Assembly: GCF_013359905.1 (NCBI RefSeq)
Contig: NZ_JABMCC010000104.1
Coordinates: 1 to 64,000, forward strand
Source: Paenibacillus taichungensis
GTDB taxonomy: Bacteria > Bacillota > Bacilli > Paenibacillales > Paenibacillaceae
Direction: 5' to 3'
Length of the DNA: 64,000 bases
The position numbers and the translations under genes are program-made. The notes below the pieces were generated by a model. The model had not been told where the DNA came from and did no database searches. It saw only the letters and a list, made by a program, of their open reading frames with translations. Position 1 is the first letter of the stretch, and each line of letters starts with the position of its first letter. Of this stretch, positions 35,719 to 46,409 are shown piece by piece.

Positions 35719-36603
35719 TTATACACGCCCAACTTCATTGACGGCTTTATCCAGACTACGGTCGTAGAATTGCACGACTTTCTGGTTCGCTTCATAAGCA
35801 CGGAATGCTGCGTTCATATCTACAGTTGCCTGTGATGCATCTACATTCGAACCTTCCAGGTAGCCCTGACGGATCTGCACATTATCACCGGCAGCCATCA
35901 TCCGGGCCGTTGCTCCATTCTGATCATTCAGGCTGAAATTACCATCGCCTTGACGTACCAGTTGGTTGGGTTGATCGATGACACTGATTCCCAATGTAAC
36001 ACCTGTGGGCGCACCCGTCTCTGCATTAACAAGACGACCTTGCTCATCCACTTTAAATTGGTCTACCGAGCCTGTCAACACAACAGGTTGTCCATTATTA
36101 TCCAGAACTTGTGAACCTGTTGAGCTGAGCAGCTGTCCGGTTCCTGTAACCTCGAAGTGCCCATCACGTGTATATCTTGTGTTACCTTCTGCATCCTGTA
36201 CTGTAAAATACGCCTGAGGTTGGTAAGTTACCGTGCCATCAGCTCGTACAAATTTGCCCGAACCGTCAAACGGGACAGGTTGTCCTGTCTGTGGATCATT
36301 CACGGCCAGATTGGACGAAATGGCAAAATCACTCTTTTGCCCACTTTCCATAATGGCTCCCTGCAAATTCATGGACAAACTTTCTTCCGCGAACACACCC
36401 GTGTTCAGCTTGCCCAGCCGCTTTGTCGGAAGATTAGCGTCTCCGCCTACCAAAGTAATGAGCATTTCCGGGAAAGAACGGCTTACGCTGTTCACTTGTT
36501 TATATCCCGTTGTGTTCATATTTACGATATTCTGTGTTGCGGTGTCATGGCGGCGTTGTTGCGTTATCATTCCCGCGGTAGCGGTGTACAGACCTCTTAA
36601 CAT
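35719..36603 (-). CDS. flhO: FlhO, flagellar hook-basal body rod protein
   Basis: FlhO is the partner rod protein of FlhP. The 294-residue protein has the N-terminal rod signature MLRGLYTATAGMITQQRRHDTATQNIVNMNTTGYKQ (quoted in parts: LYTATAGMITQQ and NIVNMNTTGYKQ) and the C-terminal SNVDASQATVDMNAAFRAYE. GAGGAGAGGGG precedes the ATG. It lies downstream of mbl by about 100 bases, matching the mbl-flhO-flhP order of Bacillus subtilis. Confidence 0.93.
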   Translation of the reverse strand: MLRGLYTATAGMITQQRRHDTATQNIVNMNTTGYKQVNSVSRSFPEMLITLVGGDANLPTKRLGKLNTGVFAEESLSMNLQGAIMESGQKSDFAISSNLAVNDPQTGQPVPFDGSGKFVRADGTVTYQPQAYFTVQDAEGNTRYTRDGHFEVTGTGQLLSSTGSQVLDNNGQPVVLTGSVDQFKVDEQGRLVNAETGAPTGVTLGISVIDQPNQLVRQGDGNFSLNDQNGATARMMAAGDNVQIRQGYLEGSNVDASQATVDMNAAFRAYEANQKVVQFYDRSLDKAVNEVGRV

Positions 36604-36706
36604 GTATTAACCCCTCTCCTCAAGCGCTTGTCCTTCATTACAGGATGGCTGCTTGTCCGTTCTGCTTCCCGAGCTTGTGCGAACCTTTGCTTTTTATATC
36701 GGCAGA

Positions 36707-37705
36707 TTAGAACTTTTTCTTAACCACTTGATCCAAATTATTCAGCATAATGCCTGTCCCCTTCACGACACAATGCATCGGATCCTCTGCAACCCATACC
36801 GGTACATGCAATTCATTGGACAACAGTTCGTCCAGTCCGTTCAGCAAAGCGCCTCCTCCTGTCAGCACGACACCTCGGTCAATAATGTCCGCTGACAATT
36901 CCGGTGGCGTCCGCTCCAATACCGACTTGGCTGCAACGATGATGGATTGCACGGAATCCCATAGCGCCTCTTGCACTTCATTCCCCGACACCGTTACGGT
37001 AACAGGCAACCCGGATACCATATCCCGACCGCGAATGTCCATTTCCGTTTGACGTCCGCCCGGATGTACGGAACCAATCGCAATTTTGAGATCTTCGGCT
37101 GTACGTTCACCGATCATGAGTTTGTATTTGGCTTTGATAAACTTGATAATCGCTTCGTCGAACTTGTCCCCTGCGACTTTAATAGAAGAGGCGGTGACTA
37201 CGTCGCCCATAGACAGGACTGCAACGTCAGTCGTTCCGCCGCCGATATCCACGACCATATTGCCGCTCGGCTGAAAAATATCCATTCCCGCACCGATCGC
37301 TGCCGCTTTCGGCTCTTCTTCCAGAAATACTTCTTTGGCACCGCTGCGCTCAGCAGCTTCACGGATAGCCTTCTGCTCCACGGAAGTAATGTTGGTTGGT
37401 GCACAGATCAGAATACGCGGGTGGCTGTACCAGCTTCTTGCCCCCACACGATTAATGAAATGTCTAAGCATTGCTTCCGTAATCTCGAAGTCCGCAATAA
37501 CACCGTCACGCAGCGGTCTAATGGCAACAATGTTACCTGGAGTACGCCCCACCATACGACGCGCTTCTTCCCCAACAGCAAGGACCCGCTTCGTATCGCT
37601 TTCAATGGTCACGACGGAAGGTTCATCGAGGACAACCCCACTTCCTTTCACGTGAATAAGCACGTTCGCCGTGCCAAGATCAATACCGATATCCTTGCTA
37701 AACAT
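36707..37705 (-). CDS. mbl: Mbl, MreB-like actin homologue
   Basis: Mbl forms membrane-bound filaments guiding lateral wall synthesis. The 332-residue protein starts MFSKDIGIDLGTANVLIHVKG with the actin-fold phosphate-1 motif IDLGTAN. It has the phosphate-2 motif VDIGGGTTDVAVLS and the adenosine motif GVVLTGGGALLNGLDELL. Assignment as Mbl rather than MreB rests mainly on the spoIIID-mbl-flhO order. GGGGGC precedes the start. Confidence 0.95.
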   Translation of the reverse strand: MFSKDIGIDLGTANVLIHVKGSGVVLDEPSVVTIESDTKRVLAVGEEARRMVGRTPGNIVAIRPLRDGVIADFEITEAMLRHFINRVGARSWYSHPRILICAPTNITSVEQKAIREAAERSGAKEVFLEEEPKAAAIGAGMDIFQPSGNMVVDIGGGTTDVAVLSMGDVVTASSIKVAGDKFDEAIIKFIKAKYKLMIGERTAEDLKIAIGSVHPGGRQTEMDIRGRDMVSGLPVTVTVSGNEVQEALWDSVQSIIVAAKSVLERTPPELSADIIDRGVVLTGGGALLNGLDELLSNELHVPVWVAEDPMHCVVKGTGIMLNNLDQVVKKKF

Positions 37706-37924
37706 AAAAGAGCCCCCAAAGTGATATTATTTGGTCAGCGTATCCTGTGAAAAAGAGTCCCTTATCACGTCACCGCTCGTTCGACAAAGTGCAACATATA
37801 TATGTAAAAATCGGGCTGATAAGATGTCATAATTCGATCCTGTACCAGCTTTTAACATATCATACTTCAGGGGAGGGATTCAATGCATGTGTGAGCTTTT
37901 TGGCCTACGTCTTTCCGCAGGTCC

Positions 37925-38212
37925 CTACGATTTAGCGGAAGCCAACACCTCGCGTTTTTTACCGCTTGTTTTTTTGTATTTAATTTTGGTCGCTTCACCG
38001 CCCCGCAAATGACGGATGGACTTATGATACTCCAGAATGTGTTTCACCTGGTCAGCAAGATCAGGGTTGATTTCCGGCAGACGCTCCGTCAGATCCTTAT
38101 GCACAGTACTCTTTGACACGCCGAATTCCTTGGCTATGGTACGGACCGTATTCCTCGTCTCAACAATGCAGCGACCAATTTTTATGGTCCGTTCCTTGAT
38201 GTAATCGTGCAC
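37925..38212 (-). CDS. spoIIID: SpoIIID, mother-cell transcription regulator
   Basis: SpoIIID is a small DNA-binding protein that redirects sigma-E and sigma-K transcription in the mother cell. The 95-residue protein has a helix-turn-helix at about residues 23-45 (TVRTIAKEFGVSKSTVHKDL) and a basic tail (KIKYKKTSGKKREVL). The start is a GTG at 38212 with GGGAGGCGGG upstream. A sigma-E promoter is recognised at 38248-38275. Position next to mbl is conserved. Confidence 0.97.
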   Translation of the reverse strand: MHDYIKERTIKIGRCIVETRNTVRTIAKEFGVSKSTVHKDLTERLPEINPDLADQVKHILEYHKSIRHLRGGEATKIKYKKTSGKKREVLASAKS

Positions 38213-38247
38213 GCTCCCGCCTCCCTACTGTGTGGATAGTTTGGTAC

Positions 38248-38275
38248 ATTATATGAGGAGCATGCCTATATATTC
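38248..38275 (-). promoter_or_regulatory. Sigma-E promoter of spoIIID
   Basis: Minus-strand GAATATA and CATATAAT with a 13-base spacer. The consensus is about KMATATT then CATACAMT, so the boxes match at 6 of 7 and 7 of 8 positions. spoIIID is a known sigma-E gene in Bacillus. Confidence 0.75.
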
Positions 38276-38335
38276 GCGGTTTAAAGGTGTGACAAGCTTC
38301 GAAGGTCCCATTATTTTCTGAAAAGCACAAAAAGA

Positions 38336-38356
38336 GCAGAGGAGAAATCCCTCTGC
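38336..38356 (-). terminator. Intrinsic terminator of spoIIQ
   Basis: GCAGAGG and CCTCTGC pair around a seven-base loop, followed by CTTTTTG on the minus strand, 28 bases after the stop at 38384. Confidence 0.85.
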
Positions 38357-38383
38357 CCATCATGTCGCTGCGGTAAAAATCAT

Positions 38384-39124
38384 TTATTTTTCCGGAAGAT
38401 ATCCTTGCGGGTTAACCGGTTGTCCGTCTTCGTAAACTTCAAAGTGAAGGTGGTTGCCCAGCGTTTTTTCCAGTTCATTAACGCCAGCCGATGCAATTGC
38501 ATCTCCTTGCTTCACTTCATCATCCTGTTTCACTTTGACGTCAGCCAGGCTTTGGTATACGGTTTTGAGGTTATCACTGTGCGTGATTTCCACAACTTGA
38601 CCTGTCAGCGGGTTTTGTTCAACCCGGGTAACTTTTCCGCCGAGTGCTGCTTTGACTTCGAACGTTTTGTTATCCCCACGTGCCAGATCTACACCCGTGT
38701 TCGGAATAAATGTGTCATTGTACTGCACCATCGCTGCTTCATGTTCCTCACTTGAAGCTTCGTTGTCATAGAAAGGTTTTACTACCGAAATTTCTGACGG
38801 AACCGCTACTGGCCATACAAAATTCTCCGACTTTGCAACAACTTCCACACTTTCCTGTTCTCCGTTAACCGCTGTTTCATCTGTACCCGCCGATGCGCCT
38901 GTTTCTACTACCCCGTTAGCAGGGTCCGAGTTCAGCGTTTTGTCGCCTGTGCCCTGATAGACCCACACTAAGGTTAGTATAATGCCTGCTGCTGCGATGT
39001 AGGTTGCCGGGAAGACCCAACGTTTGGACATTGCTCTTTTCCATGAAGAGGGCTGGCTAGCCGGTACTCCTTGAGTTGTTTTAGGAGTTTCTTCTTGGAC
39101 TGATTTTTTGTTTTGTTCATTCAT
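38384..39124 (-). CDS. spoIIQ: SpoIIQ, forespore LytM/M23-family engulfment protein
   Basis: SpoIIQ sits in the forespore membrane and pairs with mother-cell SpoIIIAH across the intermembrane space. The 246-residue protein has a cytoplasmic N-terminus, a transmembrane segment at about residues 36-56 and a LytM domain at about 135-242. The zinc motif HxGxD is altered: N142 replaces the His in NTGVD, while D146 and the HLH at 225-227 remain, so peptidase activity is unlikely. Bacillus subtilis SpoIIQ also lacks a zinc His. GAGGTG precedes the ATG at 39124, with a sigma-F promoter just upstream. Confidence 0.93.
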   Translation of the reverse strand: MNEQNKKSVQEETPKTTQGVPASQPSSWKRAMSKRWVFPATYIAAAGIILTLVWVYQGTGDKTLNSDPANGVVETGASAGTDETAVNGEQESVEVVAKSENFVWPVAVPSEISVVKPFYDNEASSEEHEAAMVQYNDTFIPNTGVDLARGDNKTFEVKAALGGKVTRVEQNPLTGQVVEITHSDNLKTVYQSLADVKVKQDDEVKQGDAIASAGVNELEKTLGNHLHFEVYEDGQPVNPQGYLPEK

Positions 39125-39142
39125 CTTAATCACCTCAGTAAC

Positions 39143-39171
39143 AAGTGTTACCGGGTGCAACTCTTTTATAC
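39143..39171 (-). promoter_or_regulatory. Sigma-F promoter of spoIIQ
   Basis: Minus-strand GTATA, 14-base spacer, GGTAACACTT. Both boxes agree fully with the sigma-F consensus (GYWTA and GGNRANANTW). Transcription would begin only 10-20 bases before the ribosome site. Confidence 0.85.
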
Positions 39172-39199
39172 ACGCGCGACTCTAATTATTTTCACGGAG

Positions 39200-39420
39200 C
39201 TTTCAAAGAGTGCTATATATGCTGAGATGAGTGTTAGTACGTGCACCGCTTCGGGGCCAGAAAACCTTTCGACCGGCTGTTACTCCCAGATTTCTTCTAT
39301 CACCTTCTTTAAAGGTGAAATCCGGGAGTAAAGGCGGACACTTCGTTTCTACAGGCCTTTTCTGTCCCCTGCGCTCTCCATACGCTCGCACACTCCGCAT
39401 ATATAGCCAAGTCTTGAAAG
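39200..39420. repeat. Dispersed palindromic element, copy C
   Basis: An imperfect palindrome of about 220 bases, the longest of the family. Outer arms: CTTTCAAAG...CTATATATGC with GCATATATAG...CTTGAAAG. Middle arms: GGGGCCAGAAAA with TTTTCTGTCCCC. The core is GGCTGTTACTCCCAGATTTC ... GAAATCCGGGAGTAAAGGCGG. It lies just upstream of the spoIIQ promoter. Confidence 0.85.
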
Positions 39421-39907
39421 CCCGGAAGGGGTGGTTGGTAGAGAAACCTGGATTGGCTGTAATAAGCCATTCCTTCTATGAAGTGAGTTGATGAAATCAA
39501 TTTAACGTGATTATTAGGTAGGATGAGATTAGCTATATTAGGCGATATAAGACGTCTGGGATTCGTTAGATTGCTCCGCTAGAGTAGCGAGAAGAGAAAG
39601 CACAGGGACGAAGAGGCCGCTCTAATAATTATTTCTAACGCAAACAATTCGGGAGCACTATAATACTACCAGATACCTTTCTAACAATACTGTGCGCTTT
39701 ATTAGCAGAAGGACAGTTTTCTGGAAAATAACATATCATCATGTCTTATGACAGTAAAACTTCTAACGAACCTGATCGACGCTATTGCGGCATTTCACGT
39801 CCACAAGGTGACTCTGATTCTTTAACTCTCCAACAGAGAAGATGGGGAACCTGCACAAATCACTGTTCAACTGCTGGTTTTATCTTTATCCATTCATTCC
39901 AGTGTTT
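39421..39907. other. Intergenic region between spoIID and copy C
   Basis: About 490 bases with no supported gene, promoter or terminator. Short frames on either strand lack ribosome sites. Confidence 0.5.
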
Positions 39908-41254
39908 CTACTTCGATGCCAGCATCTTGGATGCCTGTCCGAAGGAGATGCCGGTGTAGTAGTGTTTGAGAATCTGGGTTGCGGTGTGACCCTCCTGTGC
40001 CATGCCGTTGGCTCCCCATTGGCTCATGCCGACTCCATGACCGTATCCATACGTTGTAATTTGAACCTCGTCTCCATCGGTCTTCCAGCTGAACTGGCTG
40101 GATCGAAGCCCAAGCAGCTTTCGAACTTCCGGCCCGCTAAACGTTTTACCTGCAATCTGCATCACCTTGATGCGATGGCCTTGCGTTGTAGACAATACTT
40201 CCATCCAGCCACCGCTTTGCTGCGCACTCACAGGGATAGCATTTGCACCCAGATTCAACTTTTGGAGAATCTCACTGCGCTTCATGGTGATGGTTTCTTC
40301 AAAGCCGGGAGCCAGATTTTTATCCCACGGACTCGCTACACTTTGCAAATAAGGTACTGGGTTGCCCCAGACATCCTCAGCATTCTCCGTATACCCATTA
40401 CTTGTGGAGAAAAAGGATGCAGTAATTGCCTTGCCTTGATATGTCATGACGGAATCTTTGCTTTCGCGGACAGCCTGCTGCAGCTTCTCCCATTCTTTCG
40501 CTTTCCCCAGACGTGTCCAGTCTGCTTTTACTTGTTCTGGTGGTATAAACACCTGATGACTCACAGTATCCGTTACATCCGCTTCTCCTGAAGGTACACC
40601 GCTTGTATCGTTGGCTGCCAGTCTTCTCACAATAAATGTCCTTGCAGCAATGGCCTGTGCCTTCAGAGCTTCCAATCTGAACTCCGCTGGCATCTCGGCA
40701 GCGACTACTCCGGTAACATAATCTTCAAGCGGGAGATTTATCGTTGTACCGGTTGCAGACAGGTATACTCTTACTTGGGGTTCAGGGTAGGTAACGGGTA
40801 CAGCCGGAGAAGGTGCTGGAGTCGTTACACTGCCTGTACCAGGTGGGACAGGGATCGGTTTAACAGGATCATCCGTCCGCGGCCAGACCAGAATGGCGGG
40901 GATCAACAGCGCAAGCGCCAGTACTGCCGATACAGCCGCCGCTGGTTGCCAACGAGTGTTGTTCTTGCCCCATCTGCGGCCTCGGCCGAACGTACGCATT
41001 CGGCGGCGCTTTACACGGCGAAACTGGTCTAATTCAATGACAGGTATGTGTATACGTGCCGTAGTGTGTTGAGCTGACTCCTGTTTGGTGGCAGCCCCTC
41101 TAGGAGATGTTGTTATGGGCTCATCTGGAACAGTTCTGATGTTCGTTGAAGCAAGCTTGTCTTTTTCCACACCGAAACCAGCAATTTCTTCTGGCTCCTT
41201 CACTAGTGGACGAGGGACAAGAGGTACCTTAACCTGCACACGAGCTTCTTTCAT
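39908..41254 (-). CDS. spoIID: SpoIID, peptidoglycan lytic transglycosylase of engulfment
   Basis: SpoIID cuts glycan strands during engulfment together with SpoIIM and SpoIIP. The 448-residue protein has the SpoIID/LytB domain with the catalytic Glu region in VVAAEMPAEFRLEALKAQAIAARTF, SNGYTENAEDVWG, and a C-terminal GYGHGVGMSQWGANGMA. A single transmembrane segment lies at about 104-124. About 100 cytoplasmic residues precede it, rich in Pro and in Arg/Lys (VKRRRMRTFGRGRRWG), and most Bacillus SpoIID lack this. GGAGGG precedes the ATG. It is downstream of murA, and a sigma-E-like promoter is present. Confidence 0.95.
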   Translation of the reverse strand: MKEARVQVKVPLVPRPLVKEPEEIAGFGVEKDKLASTNIRTVPDEPITTSPRGAATKQESAQHTTARIHIPVIELDQFRRVKRRRMRTFGRGRRWGKNNTRWQPAAAVSAVLALALLIPAILVWPRTDDPVKPIPVPPGTGSVTTPAPSPAVPVTYPEPQVRVYLSATGTTINLPLEDYVTGVVAAEMPAEFRLEALKAQAIAARTFIVRRLAANDTSGVPSGEADVTDTVSHQVFIPPEQVKADWTRLGKAKEWEKLQQAVRESKDSVMTYQGKAITASFFSTSNGYTENAEDVWGNPVPYLQSVASPWDKNLAPGFEETITMKRSEILQKLNLGANAIPVSAQQSGGWMEVLSTTQGHRIKVMQIAGKTFSGPEVRKLLGLRSSQFSWKTDGDEVQITTYGYGHGVGMSQWGANGMAQEGHTATQILKHYYTGISFGQASKMLASK

Positions 41255-41320
41255 TTTGATATAACCCTCCGTTGTCCATGGCCGGACAAGCGCCGGTCCT
41301 TTTGTTCAAATCCATAGTTT

Positions 41321-41349
41321 AGGGTATGAGCTGCGTGGATCTGATAGAA
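41321..41349 (-). promoter_or_regulatory. Candidate sigma-E promoter of spoIID
   Basis: Minus-strand TTCTATC and CATACCCT with a 14-base spacer; the -10 box fits CATACAMT at 7 of 8 positions, the -35 is weaker. spoIID is a sigma-E gene in Bacillus. Confidence 0.55.
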
Positions 41350-41590
41350 CCTGATTTAAGAGAAACGAAGGCATTCCATATGTGGCGATTTCCAACTTAA
41401 TTCTGCTATGTATTATTAAAAAACATTGATCTGTCGCGGAATCCGGTTCCATAAGGTACCATCCGTTCCTCAAAAAGCATGCTCTTTCATTTGTTCAGAA
41501 TTGGTACAGAATACGATGTTATGCTATATAAGTTAAGACCAGCTATTAATAGAATCAGGTACTGATTCAGTTGATTATTGAACACAAAAA

Positions 41591-41614
41591 AAGCCAAGCC
41601 AGATGGCTTAGCTT
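41591..41614 (-). terminator. Intrinsic terminator of murA
   Basis: AAGCTAAGCC and GGCTTGGCTT pair around a four-base loop, followed by seven T residues in total, 102 bases after the stop at 41716. Confidence 0.92.
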
Positions 41615-41715
41615 TTGATCTGAATTTAAATGACAGTACGCATGCTCTCGTCTCCGCAATTTACAATGATGTATGATTCATACTAGAGAGCAACGCCTAT
41701 TTGTCTAATTCGATG

Positions 41716-43062
41716 TTATGCCCAGGTCGGTTGTACTTTGAACAGTGGTACTTCTTCCCCGACTTTTTCATTCGAAGCTTTAACTGCATCCAGCTTAGGC
41801 TCTTCAACCGAAATACGATAAATATCGGCTCCAAGTCCGTTAAGCTTCTCAGCGAGATGTACGTAGCCACGGTCGATGTGATGAACACCGCCCACTTCCG
41901 TTGTACCTTCAGCAACAAGACCCGCGATAATAAGTGCGGCACCCGCACGCAAATCGGTAGCTGTTACTTTGGCACCCTTCAGCTTGGCATTGCCCGTGAT
42001 GATGGACGAACGTCCTTCAACTTTGATCTCCGCATTCATCAACTGGAATTCATCCACATGCATGAAGCGATTTTCAAAAACAGTCTCTGTTACAACAGAA
42101 GTTCCTTCAGACGCAAGCAAAAGGGCCATCATTTGGGATTGCATATCGGTAGGAAAACCTGGGTATGGTAATGTTTTCACATCCACAGCCTTGAGCGGAC
42201 GATCTGCAATGACACGAACGCCATTCTCGTCAGGATGAATGGTTACACCCATTTCTTCCAGCTTTGCAATAACAGAACCCAAGTGGTCTGAAATCGCACC
42301 TTCGATATACACATCACCACCGGAAATTGCAGCAGCAGCCATATAGGTACCTGCTTCAACCCGGTCAGGAATGACGGTATGCTTCACGCCAGACAGTTTC
42401 TCCACACCTTCGATGCGGATGACTCCTGTTCCGGCACCTCGTACTTTTGCACCCATTCCATTCAGGAAGTTGGCAAGATCCACGATTTCTGGTTCTTTTG
42501 CCGCGTTCTCCAGAACAGTTACACCTTCAGCCAATGTTGCAGCCATCATAATATTTTGAGTGGCACCTACGGAAGCCACATCCAGATAAATTTTCGCGCC
42601 ACGCAACCGTCCTTGGCTGCGAGCTTCTATATAGCCTTGGCCCAAGCTGATCTCAGCGCCCATGGCTTCAAAACCTTTCAAATGCTGATCAATAGGCCGT
42701 GTACCGATGGCACATCCACCAGGAAGCGAAATTCTTGTATGACCCATACGCGTCAACAATGGCCCCATGACCAGAAATGACGCCCGCATTTTACTTACCC
42801 ATTCATACGGTGCCTCACAGGAAGTAAGTTTCTCCGCATTTACGGTAATCACTTCGTCCCGGTATGTAACACCCGCTCCTAGCGATTCCAACACCTTGTT
42901 AATCGTCATCACATCGTCTAGAGGAGGAGCGTCAATAATAACGCTTTGTCCTTCTTCCCCTAAGAGAGAGGCAGCGATGATCGGAAGAACAGAATTTTTA
43001 GCGCCGCTAACTTTGACACTTCCGGTCAACCTTTTGCCACCGCGGACGATAAATTTGCTCAT
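41716..43062 (-). CDS. murA: MurA, UDP-GlcNAc enolpyruvyl transferase
   Basis: MurA starts peptidoglycan precursor synthesis by adding enolpyruvate to UDP-GlcNAc. The 448-residue protein has [20 protein letters not shown], the active Cys in [18 protein letters not shown] (the fosfomycin target) and [11 protein letters not shown]. Two ATG codons are adjacent; the second (43062) is better spaced from GGAGGG. The position between ywzB and spoIID matches Bacillus murAA. Confidence 0.96.
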   Translation of the reverse strand: MSKFIVRGGKRLTGSVKVSGAKNSVLPIIAASLLGEEGQSVIIDAPPLDDVMTINKVLESLGAGVTYRDEVITVNAEKLTSCEAPYEWVSKMRASFLVMGPLLTRMGHTRISLPGGCAIGTRPIDQHLKGFEAMGAEISLGQGYIEARSQGRLRGAKIYLDVASVGATQNIMMAATLAEGVTVLENAAKEPEIVDLANFLNGMGAKVRGAGTGVIRIEGVEKLSGVKHTVIPDRVEAGTYMAAAAISGGDVYIEGAISDHLGSVIAKLEEMGVTIHPDENGVRVIADRPLKAVDVKTLPYPGFPTDMQSQMMALLLASEGTSVVTETVFENRFMHVDEFQLMNAEIKVEGRSSIITGNAKLKGAKVTATDLRAGAALIIAGLVAEGTTEVGGVHHIDRGYVHLAEKLNGLGADIYRISVEEPKLDAVKASNEKVGEEVPLFKVQPTWA

Positions 43063-43582
43063 CATGGTTCCCTCCGCGCTTTTATTCCCTTTTCTTCATT
43101 CCGGAATACGTGAGCCCTTCTGTAATAGAAAAGACTGTTGCTGTGTGTGGAATTTCGACATAGCCTGGCAAATAATGCCCTTGATGTCTATTCAGAAAAG
43201 AATTGGTTTATAATCCATATCGATGATACCACGTGCGTTGCATGATGCCCTCCGACTTGTAAATGTAATGCCTTACAGGCCAGCAAGCATCTGAACAGAC
43301 AGAATGGGATGATTATTAGCCGGATTCAACCGGGTATCCCGTTTATAACCACAAAATAAGTGAACAATTGTGAATTCCCTAACTTCCATCATAACATTGT
43401 TGAATTGTACGATACAAGCATTTTTACATAAAACATCTCAAATTCATCCAATTCCACGTCACACTTTTTTCTTAATTCATTTGCCGACAACTCATACTCT
43501 AATTGTTAACACAATTAATCGATGTTATTCGACATTGAACTGCTTGAAGAACCTAACAGATGATTAACCAACCATCTCAACA
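43063..43582. other. Intergenic region upstream of murA
   Basis: About 520 bases, AT rich. No supported gene, structured RNA or terminator is seen. A murA promoter is expected, but no clear pair was identified. Confidence 0.5.
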
Positions 43583-43840
43583 TTAAAACAAATGGCGCAA
43601 CATTTGTGTCCATGACAAATAGTCAATGACAAAGCCTGAAACAGCATGCCCAAGTATAATGGCCAACAGTAAATGTAACAGTCTTCCCTGTGCTCCTCGT
43701 GGCTGCCTGATGATTAAATCCAGCTTGAGATTCTGCAAAGCCCACCACGACAACGCTATACATAAAAGAGAGACGATAATTGAGACTAAGCCATTCGTAC
43801 TTAATGTCTGGTTCAACTGATTCGTCAGGTCAGTATCCAT
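43583..43840 (-). CDS. ywzB: YwzB family (DUF1146) membrane protein
   Basis: The 85-residue protein has two transmembrane segments (GLVSIIVSLLCIALSWWAL and LLHLLLAIILGHAVSGFVI) separated by a basic loop (RQPRGAQGR). The size and location between atpC and murA match YwzB/DUF1146, of unknown function. The ATG at 43840 is chosen for GGAGGT upstream; the upstream ATG at 43897 has no site and would put four Cys/Asn-rich residues ahead of the first helix. Confidence 0.85.
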   Translation of the reverse strand: MDTDLTNQLNQTLSTNGLVSIIVSLLCIALSWWALQNLKLDLIIRQPRGAQGRLLHLLLAIILGHAVSGFVIDYLSWTQMLRHLF

Positions 43841-44405
43841 ATATTCATTACCTCCACATTTGTTGCAGCGATCAGCATAATTATGCCTGGCATCCATAAC
43901 TTGTTAGAACAATGGAATGACTTGAACACAACATACCGAGCCTACTGTCAGACTTACTCCTGCCATGCAGGAAATCTGGATGCCCAATCCGGAGCAGCAA
44001 CAATCTGGCTGTGAATGACTATGGAATTCATCAACGCAGCTTCCTGCATCTGCTGACTCTATGGAATATAGGCTCTTTCATCATACATTGTCAATTACAT
44101 TGATTTCCACTTCGATAATATTTTAAATTCAAAATGCCGGGATTTTGTGACTAAAACGACATAAAAGAGCGTTATTTCGATATCGATCCTGTCATTTCCT
44201 CGGAAATAATTCAGATTTCCGTCGTTAAAAATGGTTCCAACAGTGATCATTATCGACACGACTTTAGTCCTACATTCTATTCAACTGCCCATAAACGGTG
44301 AATGCAATTAACTTTATTTGCCGTTAAATCAAGTACTTCAACCGCAGATAATGTCCATATAGTTTACTGTAATTGGAAAAGATAACACTCCAAAAACTCA
44401 AAAAA
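43841..44405. other. Intergenic region between atpC and ywzB
   Basis: About 560 AT-rich bases with no supported gene or RNA. This large gap is unusual next to a compact ATP synthase operon. It should hold the ywzB promoter. Confidence 0.5.
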
Positions 44406-44429
44406 GCCTGGCAGACTAAGCCGCCAGGC
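44406..44429 (-). terminator. Intrinsic terminator of the atp operon
   Basis: GCCTGGC and GCCAGGC pair around a ten-base loop, then six T residues on the minus strand, 14 bases after atpC. Confidence 0.95.
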
Positions 44430-44442
44430 TCCGATGAGTAGT

Positions 44443-44853
44443 TTATTTGCCGTATACGTTGATCCGGTTAACCGCTTTTTGCAGAGCAATCTCTGCCCGG
44501 CGGTGATCAAAATGGTCCTGATTGCTTTGGCTGCTGAGACGGCGTTCTGCCCGCTCTTTCGCCGCACGCGCACGGTCCACATCGATATTTTCCGGGAATT
44601 CGGCACTTTCTGCGAGCACAACAACCTTATCTTTACGGACTTCGATAAACCCGCCACCAATAGCGACGCGTTTGCTTTCTTTTCCGTTTTTGATATAGAT
44701 CGGTGCGATCTGTAAAGGTGTAACCATAGGGATATGGCCTGGCAGAATGCCCAGCTCCCCTTCAATACCACGAGCCGTGATACTATCCACTTGTTCTGAA
44801 TATACCAGACGCTCAGGTGTTACGATTTCCAACAAAAAGGTGCTCAATTCCAT
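44443..44853 (-). CDS. atpC: AtpC, ATP synthase epsilon subunit
   Basis: Epsilon links the c-ring to gamma and inhibits ATP hydrolysis. The 136-residue protein has the N-terminal beta-sandwich (LEIVTPERLVYSEQVDSI; GELGILPGHIPMVTPLQI) and a C-terminal two-helix domain (DRARAAKERAERRLSS). It is the last gene of the operon, followed by a terminator. Confidence 0.97.
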   Translation of the reverse strand: MELSTFLLEIVTPERLVYSEQVDSITARGIEGELGILPGHIPMVTPLQIAPIYIKNGKESKRVAIGGGFIEVRKDKVVVLAESAEFPENIDVDRARAAKERAERRLSSQSNQDHFDHRRAEIALQKAVNRINVYGK

Positions 44854-44909
44854 CCCTCCTGAAACTATCCGAAGGATAGCTCGCTTCTAAGGACAATCCT
44901 GGATTCAGA

Positions 44910-46328
<1,419 letters not shown>

Positions 46329-46409
46329 CTACAAGCCTGCTAGTTTTGCAGAAATAAAGTTCCGTTCTCTGTTATCTCTGCACTGCAAGCCTTCATTAAT
46401 AAAAAACGG

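Noticed and set aside
43370..43567. A 65-codon plus-strand frame upstream of murA
   Set aside because: No ribosome site, atypical composition, AT-rich intergenic DNA.
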